Source: Bacillota bacterium
Lineage (GTDB): Bacteria > Bacillota > Ch66 > Ch109
DNA: 64,000 bases
Reading direction: 5' to 3'
Assembly (NCBI GenBank): GCA_013178275.1
Contig: JABLWZ010000002.1
Location: 1-64,000, forward strand
Both the position numbers and the translations under genes were made by a program. The notes beneath the pieces were generated by a model. It made no database searches and had not been told where the DNA came from. It saw nothing but the letters and a program-made list of their open reading frames with translations. Each line of letters begins with the position of its first letter. Within the stretch, counting starts at the first letter, position 1. This document shows positions 38,808-47,489 of the stretch, in pieces.

Positions 38808-39134
38808 TTGACGTTGAATAAAATCGAAAGTACCGAAGTAATAACACCAGAAGAATTAAAAGAGGCGATTAAAGAGGGAGAGTCCCTGGTGATTATCGAT
38901 GTACGCCAGCCGGAACAGTACCAGGTGGGGCACCTGCCGGGGGCGGTCAACATTCCGCTGATCAATCTGGTTGATAGGCTGTCGGAGTTTGATCCTGAAA
39001 AAGACTTCATCATCACCTACTGCAATGGGGGCAACAGCGGTGATCTAGCCAGGAAGTTCCTGCTGTCCGAAGGGTTTAATTCTGTCCGCAACCTTTCAGG
39101 AGGTTACAAAAACTGGACCGGGCAGGGGAAGTGA
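38808..39134 (+). CDS. Rhodanese-domain sulfurtransferase
   Basis: The 108-residue single-domain rhodanese has IIDVRQPEQYQVGHLPGAVNIP and active-site loop ITYCNGGNSGDLA with the persulfide Cys. TTG start with GGAGGCGG upstream. It heads the lipoyl/DGC gene series and could deliver or accept sulfane sulfur. Confidence 0.92.
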   Translation: MTLNKIESTEVITPEELKEAIKEGESLVIIDVRQPEQYQVGHLPGAVNIPLINLVDRLSEFDPEKDFIITYCNGGNSGDLARKFLLSEGFNSVRNLSGGYKNWTGQGK

Positions 39135-39228
39135 GGTGATATTCCCAAATTGCCAACAATAAAAAGAACCCATACAGAATGGTTAATTCAGAAAAAGAAT
39201 CAAGACAAACGAAAGGGGGAATATCGAA

Positions 39229-39678
39229 GTGAGTCAGGACATGCAGTTCAGCTATGATAAATTCACCTTCACCGTAAAAAAGGGGTATTTTTACCACCCA
39301 AACGAGTGTTGGGCTAAAGAAGAGAATGGTTTGATAGTCGTTGGGCTGAGCGACTTTCTCCAGATAACGGCGGGTGACGTGGCGTTTTTGGAGTCGCCGG
39401 AATTGGGGGCGGAGGTAAAGCGTGGAGACAGTGTGGGCGTCATCGAAACCATCAAGACCACTGTCACCCTGATCTCCCCGGTCAGCGGGACCGTAAAAGA
39501 GGTCAACGAAGCCCTGGAAGGGGATCCTCAGCTTATCAATACTGACCCCTACGGTGAGGGATGGGTGCTTAAGATCGTTCCGGCCGACTGGGAAGCGGAC
39601 AAGAAAGAGCTGATGGATGCAGAGGCCTATTTCCCGATAATGGAGGAGAAGGTCAAGGCACAGATGGAGAAAAAATAG
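39229..39678 (+). CDS. GcvH-like lipoyl carrier protein
   Basis: The 149-residue protein has the biotinyl/lipoyl hammerhead fold of glycine-cleavage H protein: HPNECWAKEENGLIVVGLSDF, then GVIETIKTTVTLISPVSGTV, where Lys76 is the lipoylation site (normally ESVK). No gcvP or gcvT is present in the window, but lipA, lipM and lipoamide dehydrogenase are in the same gene series. This suggests a dedicated carrier, comparable in logic to LbpA of the sHdr pathway or GcvH-L of the SirTM operon. GTG start behind AAAGGGGGAAT. Confidence 0.9.
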   Translation: MSQDMQFSYDKFTFTVKKGYFYHPNECWAKEENGLIVVGLSDFLQITAGDVAFLESPELGAEVKRGDSVGVIETIKTTVTLISPVSGTVKEVNEALEGDPQLINTDPYGEGWVLKIVPADWEADKKELMDAEAYFPIMEEKVKAQMEKK

Positions 39679-39699
39679 TCGAGTTAGGGAGGGTCAATC

Positions 39700-40104
39700 A
39701 TGGCTAAGAAGGTGGTTATCATTCCCTGCAGCGGGATCGGAAAACCATACGGTGAGATCGGGCGTCAGGCGGTTTACACAATTACTGACGACCTCCGCCC
39801 CGAAGACGTTACCACGGTTTGTTTGGCCAAGCTGATGATTGATGACCCGGAGACCATGGCTCTGGTTAAGGATAACTATGTCATCACGGTGGATGGGTGC
39901 GGCCTTGCCTGTGCCCGTAAAAACGTTGAGGCGGTGGGCAAGCAGGTGGACAGCGAGATAAAGGCCATCGACACCTTCAAGGATCACCGCGATCTTAAGC
40001 CCGAGGGAGTAGTAGATCTGGGTGAACCAGGCTTTAAGCTGGCAAAGTATCTAGCAGAGAGGATAGACCACGAAGTCGACTGCGTAATGAAGAAGGAGGT
40101 GTAA
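39700..40104 (+). CDS. DGC-domain putative zinc-binding protein 1
   Basis: 134 residues: IIPCSGIGKPYGEIGRQAVY at the N-terminus and ITVDGCGLACARKNVEAVG, the D-G-C motif with a second Cys. The family binds metal and has no proven reaction. It lies between the lipoyl carrier and a second DGC gene, 21 bp after the former. Confidence 0.87.
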   Translation: MAKKVVIIPCSGIGKPYGEIGRQAVYTITDDLRPEDVTTVCLAKLMIDDPETMALVKDNYVITVDGCGLACARKNVEAVGKQVDSEIKAIDTFKDHRDLKPEGVVDLGEPGFKLAKYLAERIDHEVDCVMKKEV

Positions 40105-40106
40105 GC

Positions 40107-40541
40107 ATGGCGGAGGCGATTGTACTCGGAGGAGAAATCAAACCGAACAAGGTGGGCATAGTCCCATGCAACGGGGAAGAGATCTGTGAGGGAACGATAA
40201 CCCGGTTTGCCTGCCGCAAGGTGCTGGAGAAACTGCGCCCTGCCAACACCGTGACCATCTGCCTACCTTTATTCATCGCGGGCGGCAAGGGGGAGAAGGA
40301 GTTTGCCCAGAAGTTCCCCACGATTACCGTGGATGGATGCGAAAAGCGCTGCAGCCAGAAAAGCACCGAGAGACTTAGCGGAAAGCCCCGTGAATCGATC
40401 GTGGTGACCGAACTGCTAAAAGAACGCGGCATCGGGCATCCTGAATCCCGACGTGCTCTTACCGAAGAAGGCAAAGCAGCTATGGACATCGTTGCCGATG
40501 AGATTGTAAAGAAGGTAGACGAGATATTACAGAAAGGCTAG
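40107..40541 (+). CDS. DGC-domain putative zinc-binding protein 2
   Basis: 144 residues with GIVPCNGEEICEGTITRFACRK and TVDGCEKRCSQKSTE. It starts 3 bases after the stop of the previous DGC gene, so the two are coupled and may form a heteromer. A third DGC protein is encoded at 47,782. Confidence 0.87.
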   Translation: MAEAIVLGGEIKPNKVGIVPCNGEEICEGTITRFACRKVLEKLRPANTVTICLPLFIAGGKGEKEFAQKFPTITVDGCEKRCSQKSTERLSGKPRESIVVTELLKERGIGHPESRRALTEEGKAAMDIVADEIVKKVDEILQKG

Positions 40542-40552
40542 GGGGTTATTGC

Positions 40553-40978
40553 ATGCCTACCTATACCAATAAAGTTGTCTGGAAGGGTGAGCATCTCGGG
40601 CATACCTTTTGCGAAAACGGTACTGAGATGGACTTCTCTGCCCCGCCGACTCTGCACGGGCATCCCAACATGATGACCCCGGAGGACGCCTACATGATGG
40701 CCATCAACACCTGCGTACACATGATGGTGATCTGGGCGGTAGAGCGATTCAAGTTGGATTTAGTCTCCTTCGAGTGTACAGCTGAAGGAGAAGTGGAGGA
40801 GCATATCGATAAGACTTCCTGGTTTAACAAGGTCGTAATGCGACCCCGGGTTTCTGTCAGAGGGAGTTCAGAAGCGGTAGTAAAAAGGGCTCTTACGATG
40901 GCACGAAAATACTCAACCATCGCGGAATCGGTAAAGAGCGAAATCGTAATCGAGCCAGAAATAGAGATCGTGAAGTAA
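40553..40978 (+). CDS. OsmC/Ohr-family protein
   Basis: The 141-residue protein has the OsmC fold: a central helix (EDAYMMAINTCVHMMVIWAVERFKLDLVSFECTAEGEVE) with one Cys. Classical members use a Cys pair and reduced lipoyl proteins to break down peroxides; dihydrolipoyl carriers and lipoamide dehydrogenase are the known electron source for Ohr, which fits its neighbours. Only one of the two Cys is obvious here. Confidence 0.8.
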   Translation: MPTYTNKVVWKGEHLGHTFCENGTEMDFSAPPTLHGHPNMMTPEDAYMMAINTCVHMMVIWAVERFKLDLVSFECTAEGEVEEHIDKTSWFNKVVMRPRVSVRGSSEAVVKRALTMARKYSTIAESVKSEIVIEPEIEIVK

Positions 40979-40992
40979 AAGGAGGCCGCGTT

Positions 40993-42390
40993 ATGGCGGA
41001 GGAAGTATTTGACGTGGCATTCCTCGGTGGCGGCCCCGCCGGCTACCAGGGCGCGATTCGGGCGGCCCAACTGGGGCTTAAGGTAGCGGTGATAGAGGCA
41101 CGGGACCTGGGGGGAGTCTGCCTGAACCGCGGATGCATCCCAACCAAAACCATAAAATCATCGGTTGACCTGCTTTACCGGGCGAGGAAGGCTAAAAGCT
41201 ACGGTCTGGAAATAGATTCGGTGCAGCCGGATATAAAGGCGATTATCGGCCGTAAAGACAAGGTGGTCGGTCTGATACGGGGCGGCATCAACCAGCTCTT
41301 CCGCGCCAACGGTATAACCCTTTACGAAGGACGCGGCAGGTTCTTATCCCGTGAAGTGATAGAAGTTGACGGGGGAAATGGGACTACCCGGATCATGGCC
41401 AAAAAGACTGTGATCGCCACCGGTTCCCGACCGCTTCTTCCTGGTTTCTTCGCCGGGGGTAAGCCTGGAGTCCTCACTACCGACGATATTTTAAACATGT
41501 CCAGCATTCCGCAGTCCTTGCTGATCATCGGTGGCGGTGCGGTTGGGGTGGAGATGGCCTCCATCATGGCTGAACTGGGCAGCAGCGTAACCCTGCTGGA
41601 AATGCAGAACCGAATCCTTCCCCGCGAAGACGTGGAAATGGTTGATTACCTGACCCGGATGCTGAAACGACAGAAGATAAAGATCATCACCGGGGTATCG
41701 GTTAACGAGGTTAAACCGGGAGAGAAGGTAAGCCTGCTGCTTAATAACGGTCAAACCCTGGACGGGGATGCCGTACTGGTGGCGATCGGGCGCTCACCGA
41801 ATATCGAAGGGATTGGACTGTCCGATGCCGACCTGGACCACAAAATCGGGCCGCTACCGGTAAATGATCGTATGGAGACCGCTGTTCCCGGCATATACGC
41901 GGCAGGCGACGTGGTAGGCGGATGGCTGCTGGCCCACGTCGCATTCGCTGAGGGGATCGTGGCGGCGGAAAACGCCGCCGGGATGGACAGTCGGATGGAC
42001 TACCGGGTGATACCCCGGTGTATCTTCAGCATCCCTGAATACGGTTCGGTCGGTTTATCCGAGGAAGAAGCAAAGGACTGTTACTCGACCAGGGTAGCCA
42101 GCTTCCCGTTTAAGACACTGGGAATGGCTCAGGCCATGGGCGAATGGGAGGGCCTCACCAAACTGATAGTGCACAAAGAGACCGGGCAGATTCTGGGTGG
42201 ACATATCATCGGACCCCACGCAAGCGACTTGATTGCCGAAATAGCCCTGGCGATGCGTCACGGCATACCAGTCAAGGGGATAGTAGACACTATCCATACC
42301 CATCCGACTCTATCCGAGGCAGTGCTAGAAACGGCTCAGGCCGCCTGCGGACAGGCCATCCATATCCTGCCCACCAAAGGAGACAAGTAA
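40993..42390 (+). CDS. lpd: Dihydrolipoyl dehydrogenase
   Basis: The 465-residue flavoprotein has GGGPAGYQGAIRAAQLG (FAD), the redox disulfide GGVCLNRGCIPTK (two Cys spaced by four), GGGAVGVEMASIMAELG (NAD) and the C-terminal His-Glu dyad HTHPTLSEAVLE. It re-oxidises or re-reduces the lipoyl arm of the GcvH-like carrier. Without an oxoacid dehydrogenase complex nearby, NADH may drive reduction of the carrier. RBS AAAGGAGG. Confidence 0.94.
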   Translation: MAEEVFDVAFLGGGPAGYQGAIRAAQLGLKVAVIEARDLGGVCLNRGCIPTKTIKSSVDLLYRARKAKSYGLEIDSVQPDIKAIIGRKDKVVGLIRGGINQLFRANGITLYEGRGRFLSREVIEVDGGNGTTRIMAKKTVIATGSRPLLPGFFAGGKPGVLTTDDILNMSSIPQSLLIIGGGAVGVEMASIMAELGSSVTLLEMQNRILPREDVEMVDYLTRMLKRQKIKIITGVSVNEVKPGEKVSLLLNNGQTLDGDAVLVAIGRSPNIEGIGLSDADLDHKIGPLPVNDRMETAVPGIYAAGDVVGGWLLAHVAFAEGIVAAENAAGMDSRMDYRVIPRCIFSIPEYGSVGLSEEEAKDCYSTRVASFPFKTLGMAQAMGEWEGLTKLIVHKETGQILGGHIIGPHASDLIAEIALAMRHGIPVKGIVDTIHTHPTLSEAVLETAQAACGQAIHILPTKGDK

Positions 42391-42416
42391 TAGACTAAAA
42401 GGGGAGGGGAGTCAGG

Positions 42417-43265
42417 ATGATACTTCAGAAAGCGCTGGTTGCGGTAGATTTCTCGGCATCCTCATACCAACTGCTTCGTTCTGTAGAAGAGTACAAACCA
42501 CTAGGCTTAAGGGAAGTAGTACTGGTGCATGTTATCGATATCAGGCAGCCTGGCGGTGGTGGTACGGACTATAAAGATTTCGATAAGAAACTGCTGAACA
42601 GAGAAAAGGAGAACCTTGAGGCACTGGGGCTGAAGGTCAAGGTAATAGTCTCGGTCGGGTTCCCGGCATCAGAGATCGTCAATATCGCCCAACATGAAAA
42701 CGTATCGGTGATTCTAATCTCGTCGCGCGGGAACAATATCCTGACTGGCATATTCCTGGGGAACACAACGGCCGACGTGATGCGCACCAGCACGGTACCG
42801 GTACTGATAGACAAGGGCTGGATAAGGAGCGAATCGACCTATAAGACCTCCAGTAAAAACCGGTTCAGCAAAGTGCTCGTACCGGTTGACTTCTCCAAAT
42901 GCTCAGACTATACCCTCGACCAGTTAAAGGACATGCGAGATGTAGTGGAAGAAGTCGTTCTCGTGTCGGTTATAGAGCGGTGTTATGACTTCAAACAACT
43001 GGAGCAGATGAAATCGGATATCAACGATAAACTGGCGGAGATTAAAGGTGAGCCGGGAATGTCAGGCATCAAAACTGATATTTATATCGGGGCAGGGGCT
43101 GCCTCAGAGAATATCCTCAGGCTTGCAGATGAAAAAGAGGTTTCCATGATCATGATGGGTACCAGGGGAATCGGATTGATCAAGGGACTTTTATTCGGCA
43201 GTACCGCCGAAGCGGTGGCGCACCGAGCCAAGGTGCCGGTCCTCCTGATCCCAGGCTTTAAGTAA
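42417..43265 (+). CDS. Tandem universal stress protein
   Basis: The 282-residue protein has two Usp domains (1-~135 and ~150-282). The second ends with GTRGIGLIKGLLFGSTAEAVAHRAKVPVL, an ATP-binding Usp loop; the first, SSRGNNILTGIFLGNTTADV, is similar. It lies between lpd and lipA. Confidence 0.9.
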   Translation: MILQKALVAVDFSASSYQLLRSVEEYKPLGLREVVLVHVIDIRQPGGGGTDYKDFDKKLLNREKENLEALGLKVKVIVSVGFPASEIVNIAQHENVSVILISSRGNNILTGIFLGNTTADVMRTSTVPVLIDKGWIRSESTYKTSSKNRFSKVLVPVDFSKCSDYTLDQLKDMRDVVEEVVLVSVIERCYDFKQLEQMKSDINDKLAEIKGEPGMSGIKTDIYIGAGAASENILRLADEKEVSMIMMGTRGIGLIKGLLFGSTAEAVAHRAKVPVLLIPGFK

Positions 43266-43284
43266 TGTAAAGAAGGTCAGTGTT

Positions 43285-44172
43285 ATGAATAATACCGGCT
43301 ATTTACCAGCACCGTCTTGGCTGATTGACCTGGTGCGACAAAGTAAGGCGAAAAACAACCATGATATCTACAATTCAACCTGTAATCAGCTTGCGGAACG
43401 CGGTTTAAATACAGTATGCGAAAGCGCCCGGTGTCCTAATCGCGGCAGCTGTTTCTCCCGGGGCACTGCTACCTTTATGATCCTGGGAAACACATGCACA
43501 AGAAAATGTGCATTTTGCGCCGTTGACCACGGCAGGCCATCCAGCGTCGACCCGACTGAACCGGCAAAGATCAAAGCCGCGGTCGAAGAAATGAACCTTT
43601 CCCATGTGGTGATAACTTCGGTGACCAGGGATGACCTGGAGGACGGGGGCGCGGGGCATTTCGCGGCAGTGATAAGGGAATTAAGGACCCTGGAAAAACC
43701 TCCGACCATAGAGGTGCTGGTACCCGACTTCAGGGGCCGATTTGAAAGTCTTAATATACTAATGGATGCCAGGCCGGAGGTTCTAGCCCACAACGTGGAA
43801 ACGGTACCGGGTTTATACCCGGAGGTGCGTCCCGGCGCCGACTTTATTCGGTCCCTTGAACTGCTCTCGATTGCTGATGACATGGGGATGATCTCCAAGA
43901 CCGGGCTGATGCTTGGCCTGGGAGAAACAAGGAAAGAAGTAATAACACTTTTTAAAGACCTTAGATTAGTCGGGGTAGAGATGATTACCATAGGTCAGTA
44001 TCTGGCCCCGTCTTTGCGTCACTACCCGGTCCAGAGATATGTCGAGCCGAATGAATTTGATGAGCTGGCTGCTGTCGCGAGGGATATGGGCTTCAAAGGG
44101 GTCGCCTCCGCCCCGCTGGTGCGGAGTTCTTATGATGCCGGCAGTCTCTATCAAGAGGTGTTAAAACAGTGA
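43285..44172 (+). CDS. lipA: Lipoyl synthase (radical SAM)
   Basis: LipA inserts two sulfurs into octanoyl-lysine. The 295-residue protein has the auxiliary cluster motif CESARCPNRGSC (C-x4-C-x5-C), the radical SAM motif CTRKCAFC (C-x3-C-x2-C) and the C-terminal RSSYDAG Ser-ligand motif. It overlaps lipM by 4 bases (GTGA). De novo lipoylation is therefore encoded next to its likely target. Confidence 0.95.
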   Translation: MNNTGYLPAPSWLIDLVRQSKAKNNHDIYNSTCNQLAERGLNTVCESARCPNRGSCFSRGTATFMILGNTCTRKCAFCAVDHGRPSSVDPTEPAKIKAAVEEMNLSHVVITSVTRDDLEDGGAGHFAAVIRELRTLEKPPTIEVLVPDFRGRFESLNILMDARPEVLAHNVETVPGLYPEVRPGADFIRSLELLSIADDMGMISKTGLMLGLGETRKEVITLFKDLRLVGVEMITIGQYLAPSLRHYPVQRYVEPNEFDELAAVARDMGFKGVASAPLVRSSYDAGSLYQEVLKQ

Positions 44173-44936
44173 TCCAGCTATGGCGGCTGATAAAACACGG
44201 ACCGGGTGAGCCAGCCTGGAACATGGCGGTGGACGAAGCAATGGTTACCGTGTTTTCGAGAGGCGGCGTCTTACCCACGCTTCGCCTATACTCCTGGGAT
44301 CCTCCAGCCCTATCCCTCGGGTATTTCCAGAAAGCAGACTCGGTACGGCCTGAGGTCCTGGAAAGGCTAGGGATTGTGCCGGTGAGACGGGTAACCGGGG
44401 GAAGAGCGGTTCTGCATTACGGTGATCTTACTTACAGCATCGTCGCCTGGACGGGGAGGGACATCCCGGAGGGGTTGTTAACATCCTACAGTTATCTCTG
44501 CTCAGGGTTATTACAAGCGTTTACATCCATGGGAATAGAAGCTCATCTAGGATTAGAAAAAACAGGAAGGTTCTCACCTGCTTCGTGTTTCGCCGTGGCA
44601 ACAGCAAGCGACATCACCTGGAAGGACAGGAAGTTCGTCGGCAGCGCCCAAAAGCGATTCGGCACATCAATACTACAGCACGGATCAATACTTATAAAAC
44701 CCCAGGAGAAGCTTCTTTCTGAGATTTTTACCGGAAGTAGTGATGAATCCAAATTGAGTGAAAAGGTAACCTGCATGGAGAGTATCCTGGGGCGCGGGGT
44801 CGACGTCGATGAAGTTTCGGGATCATTGATCCGCGGCTTCGGGAAGGCCTTAAACATAAAGCTGGTACCCGGCGAATTAAGCGTAGAGGAGCGCGAACTG
44901 GCGGATGAACTGGCGATAAAATACAGGGAAATGTAG
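44169..44936 (+). CDS. lipM: Octanoyltransferase / lipoate ligase family (LipM-like)
   Basis: The 255-residue protein of the biotin/lipoate A/B ligase fold has RRVTGGRAVLHYGDLTYS and SPASCFAVATASDITW with a Cys at ~140, the catalytic position in LipM, then KFVGSAQKR. LipM moves octanoate from ACP to an H protein. No C-terminal domain of classical LplA is present. GTG start overlapping lipA. Confidence 0.9.
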   Translation: MIQLWRLIKHGPGEPAWNMAVDEAMVTVFSRGGVLPTLRLYSWDPPALSLGYFQKADSVRPEVLERLGIVPVRRVTGGRAVLHYGDLTYSIVAWTGRDIPEGLLTSYSYLCSGLLQAFTSMGIEAHLGLEKTGRFSPASCFAVATASDITWKDRKFVGSAQKRFGTSILQHGSILIKPQEKLLSEIFTGSSDESKLSEKVTCMESILGRGVDVDEVSGSLIRGFGKALNIKLVPGELSVEERELADELAIKYREM

Positions 44937-44960
44937 GGATTCTAAGGAGTTGGATAGGGA

Positions 44961-45569
44961 ATGAGTGATAAGACTAAGAATATAATAAAGATATCTGTCC
45001 TGGTGATTATTATAGGAGTTATAATAGCAAAATTCACTTTGCCGGCGGCAAATCAACCTCAGGATATACCTACGACCAATACACCTTCCAGTGTCGCATC
45101 AGAACCTGCAGTTCAGTCACCAGAGCCTCAAAAAGACAACACTGTTTCCCCAGAAAACACAAGTACTAAAGAGCCAGAGAAAAAGTCTATTCCCGAAGAT
45201 AAAAACAAACCAAGCATTAATCCTAAAAGTGATTCAACACAACAGAAAGAAGCAGAATCATTACCCCAACCGACGGTCAGCCAAAAACAGCCGGTATGGA
45301 TACTGTTCAGGTCTACCACCTGCCAGCAGTGCCGCGAAATGCAGAAGATATTCGACCAGCTTAAACCCGAGTTTAGCGGAAAAGTTAAATTTGTTTTTTA
45401 CGACGTGAATGATCCAGCAAATGAGAAGCTGTTAAACCAATACAATATCTATTACATCCCAACCACATTTCTATATAACAAAGACGAAAAGCGAGTCTAC
45501 GAGCATGTGGGAGTAATCCCAATTGAAGAAATGAGATCAAGATTAAAGGCTTTGTCGGAATCCCCTTAA
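44961..45569 (+). CDS. Membrane-anchored thioredoxin-like protein
   Basis: The 202-residue protein has an N-terminal anchor (SVLVIIIGVIIAKFTL, ~residues 11-27), a ~70-residue Pro/Ser/Thr/Lys linker of low complexity, and a thioredoxin domain facing outside with active site RSTTCQQCREM and cis-Pro YYIPTTFLYN. It should receive electrons from the CcdA protein encoded next. Confidence 0.9.
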   Translation: MSDKTKNIIKISVLVIIIGVIIAKFTLPAANQPQDIPTTNTPSSVASEPAVQSPEPQKDNTVSPENTSTKEPEKKSIPEDKNKPSINPKSDSTQQKEAESLPQPTVSQKQPVWILFRSTTCQQCREMQKIFDQLKPEFSGKVKFVFYDVNDPANEKLLNQYNIYYIPTTFLYNKDEKRVYEHVGVIPIEEMRSRLKALSESP

Positions 45570-45591
45570 TTATAATAACGGAGGTTCCCTG

Positions 45592-46281
45592 ATGCTCGAC
45601 TGGATCACCAACACACTCCCATCGATAATCAGCGGCTACTCGGTGATAGCCTTTCTTCTGGTCTTTCTGGGCGGGGTAATAACCAGCATCGGCCCCTGCA
45701 ACATCTCGATGGTTCCTGTCGTCATGGCCTATGTGGGCGCCAGGGCTGAGGCGAACAGGAGGCAGAGTTTCTTGCTCTCTTTGGCCTTTACCCTGGGTTC
45801 TTCGACCACCTTTATGCTGCTGGGGGTAATTATCGCCCTGATCGGCGGCATATTCGGTTTTGCCCAAACGGTTCTATACTACCTGGTGGCGGCGGTTTGT
45901 ATCGCTGTCGGTTTGAGCCTTCTTCATGTATGGAGCATCAATGTTTCCTGGTTGACAGGTGTGCAGAGGTTCATCCCTGAAAAGAAGGGTATTCTGGGGG
46001 CCTATACCTTGGGGATGATACTGGGCCTGGCCGGTTCCCAGTGCGGCACCCCAATCCTGCTGGCGATTTTATCGATAGTAATGCTGAAAGGGAAAATCTT
46101 TTACGGGGCGGTGCTGCTGTTCTTCTACGCCATGGGACGGGGAGTTCCGGTGGTTTTAGCGGGAACTTTTACTGGAATAGTTAAAAACATGGATTTCTTC
46201 GCTAAATGGTCATCCAGATTTGAAAACCTAGCAGGGATAATTCTCTTGGCAGTTGGTTTATACTTCCTTTGGATTGCTTGA
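45592..46281 (+). CDS. ccdA: CcdA/DsbD-type transmembrane electron carrier
   Basis: The 229-residue protein with about six helices has IGPCNISMVPVVMAYVGARAE and LAGSQCGTPILLAILSIV, the two Cys of CcdA on helices 1 and 4. It passes reducing equivalents from cytoplasmic thioredoxin-type proteins to the anchored thioredoxin encoded 22 bp upstream. Confidence 0.92.
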   Translation: MLDWITNTLPSIISGYSVIAFLLVFLGGVITSIGPCNISMVPVVMAYVGARAEANRRQSFLLSLAFTLGSSTTFMLLGVIIALIGGIFGFAQTVLYYLVAAVCIAVGLSLLHVWSINVSWLTGVQRFIPEKKGILGAYTLGMILGLAGSQCGTPILLAILSIVMLKGKIFYGAVLLFFYAMGRGVPVVLAGTFTGIVKNMDFFAKWSSRFENLAGIILLAVGLYFLWIA

Positions 46282-46288
46282 TTTGAAT

Positions 46289-46506
46289 ATGTCGATAATC
46301 ATCTACACCAAAGATGGATGTCCATACTGCGCAAAGGTATTAAATCGCTTCAGGACCAAGGCGCTTCCTTCAAAGAAATCAACGTATCCCAGAACCCTGA
46401 AAAGATAAGGGATATTGTGAAGCTGTCCGGGGGAAGGAAGGTCCCAGTCATTGTGGAAAACGACAAGGTGACCGTCGGCTTCAACGGAGGGGGCTGAGGG
46501 GTATAG
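46289..46506 (+). pseudogene. Uxx-star glutaredoxin-like selenoprotein, frameshifted
   Basis: The frame from ATG 46,289 gives MSIIIYTKDGCPYCAK with a glutaredoxin CPYC. Near 46,331-46,341 one base seems missing. The shifted frame continues as SLQDQGASFKEINVSQ, GGRKVPVIVENDK and GFNGGG-Sec-GV-stop, with TGA at 46,495. A Sec three codons from the end is the signature of the Uxx-star family. The stem CCCGGC/GCCGGG just after the UGA can serve as SECIS. Either the gene is broken or the base is a sequencing error; I cannot tell which. Confidence 0.8.
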
Positions 46507-46509
46507 CCT

Positions 46510-46526
46510 CCCGGCGGGCTGCCGGG
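46510..46526 (+). promoter_or_regulatory. Candidate SECIS / terminator hairpin after Uxx-star gene
   Basis: Perfect stem CCCGGC-GGGCT-GCCGGG beginning 12 bases after the UGA and extending beyond the TAG stop. Confidence 0.6.
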
Positions 46527-46572
46527 TTCTATGGAGGTTTCTATATTATCGGTGCGAATCGAGGGATGGGCT

Positions 46573-47148
46573 ATGACCGGGGAGGTACTGGATTTCCAGG
46601 AGATCTATGAAAAATACCGGCCAAGGGTACAGGGATATCTAGCACGGCTTCTGGACAGATCAGAGGTCGAGGACCTGACCCAGGAGGTATTTATCAAGGT
46701 GGAGCAGGCACTTCCCGGCTTCAGAGGTGATTCAAGTCTTTCGACCTGGATTTACCGGATAGCCACCAACGCAGCGAACGCCAGGTTGCGCAGCCCTTCC
46801 TATCGGATACGAAAGCTGAACAGCCCCAAGACCGACGAAAGGTTAAACCAGCAAGTTATAGTCATACCCTCTATCGAGGTGCAGTTGGTTCGCAAAGAGA
46901 TGAACGAGTGCATACGCTCCATAGTGGATAAACTTCCGGGTAACTATCGGACAGTGATAGTGCTCAGCGAGATGGAAGGTTTTAAAAACCGGGAAATCTC
47001 GGAGATACTGGGGATAAGTTTGGATACGGTGAAGATCCGGCTGCACCGTGCAAGGGCTAAACTTAAACGGGAAATGTCCCAGCAGTGCAACTTTTATCGG
47101 GATGAACGCAACGAGCTGGCATGCGATGCCAAGACTCCTAATAAGTAA
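46573..47148 (+). CDS. ECF-type sigma factor 1
   Basis: The ~191-residue sigma factor has region 2 (RSEVEDLTQEVFIKVEQALPGFRGDSSLSTWIYRIATNAA, shown here only by its family pattern) and region 4 (LPGNYRTVIVLSEMEG...ISEILGISLDTVKIRLHRARAKL). The C-terminus QQCNFYRDERNELACD has two Cys and may bind a metal. No anti-sigma gene is adjacent. The start at ATG 46,573 follows GAGGGATGGG. Confidence 0.88.
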   Translation: MTGEVLDFQEIYEKYRPRVQGYLARLLDRSEVEDLTQEVFIKVEQALPGFRGDSSLSTWIYRIATNAANARLRSPSYRIRKLNSPKTDERLNQQVIVIPSIEVQLVRKEMNECIRSIVDKLPGNYRTVIVLSEMEGFKNREISEILGISLDTVKIRLHRARAKLKREMSQQCNFYRDERNELACDAKTPNK

Positions 47149-47221
47149 ACTATATAGTTCTTTAATGGTGTATCCTTCCTGATAATGCCTCTGTCTAAAT
47201 GGATAAAGGAGGTGATACACC

Positions 47222-47452
47222 ATGAAGATATTCCAGAAAAACATGGGGCCACTGGACAGGTGCCTTAGGATCATCATAGGGATTGTTCTAATCCTCCTAG
47301 GAACTATTTATGTGAAAGGGGTGATTGGAACAGTCCTTATTATTCTAAGCATTCCGTTTATCCTTCCATCTATTTTTGGGGTCTGCCCGTTATATTCTCT
47401 CCTGGGTATCTCCACCAAGAACATCGACTGTTGTGGCGGCTGCTGCCGGTAG
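47222..47452 (+). CDS. DUF2892 small membrane protein
   Basis: The 76-residue protein has an N-terminal KNMGPLDRCLRIIIGIVLI and a second helix, as in the YgaP-like inner-membrane family, often associated with rhodaneses. It ends in CCGGCC, a Cys-rich tail suited to metal or sulfur. RBS AAAGGAGGTGATACACC. Confidence 0.87.
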   Translation: MKIFQKNMGPLDRCLRIIIGIVLILLGTIYVKGVIGTVLIILSIPFILPSIFGVCPLYSLLGISTKNIDCCGGCCR

Positions 47453-47489
47453 TTCAAGGATTATTTTTAATAAACAGGGGGGTTGAAAG

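Noticed and set aside
39229..44936. Ordinary glycine cleavage system
   Set aside because: No gcvP or gcvT in the window; the H-like protein is divergent (IETIK) and sits in an arsenic-linked series.
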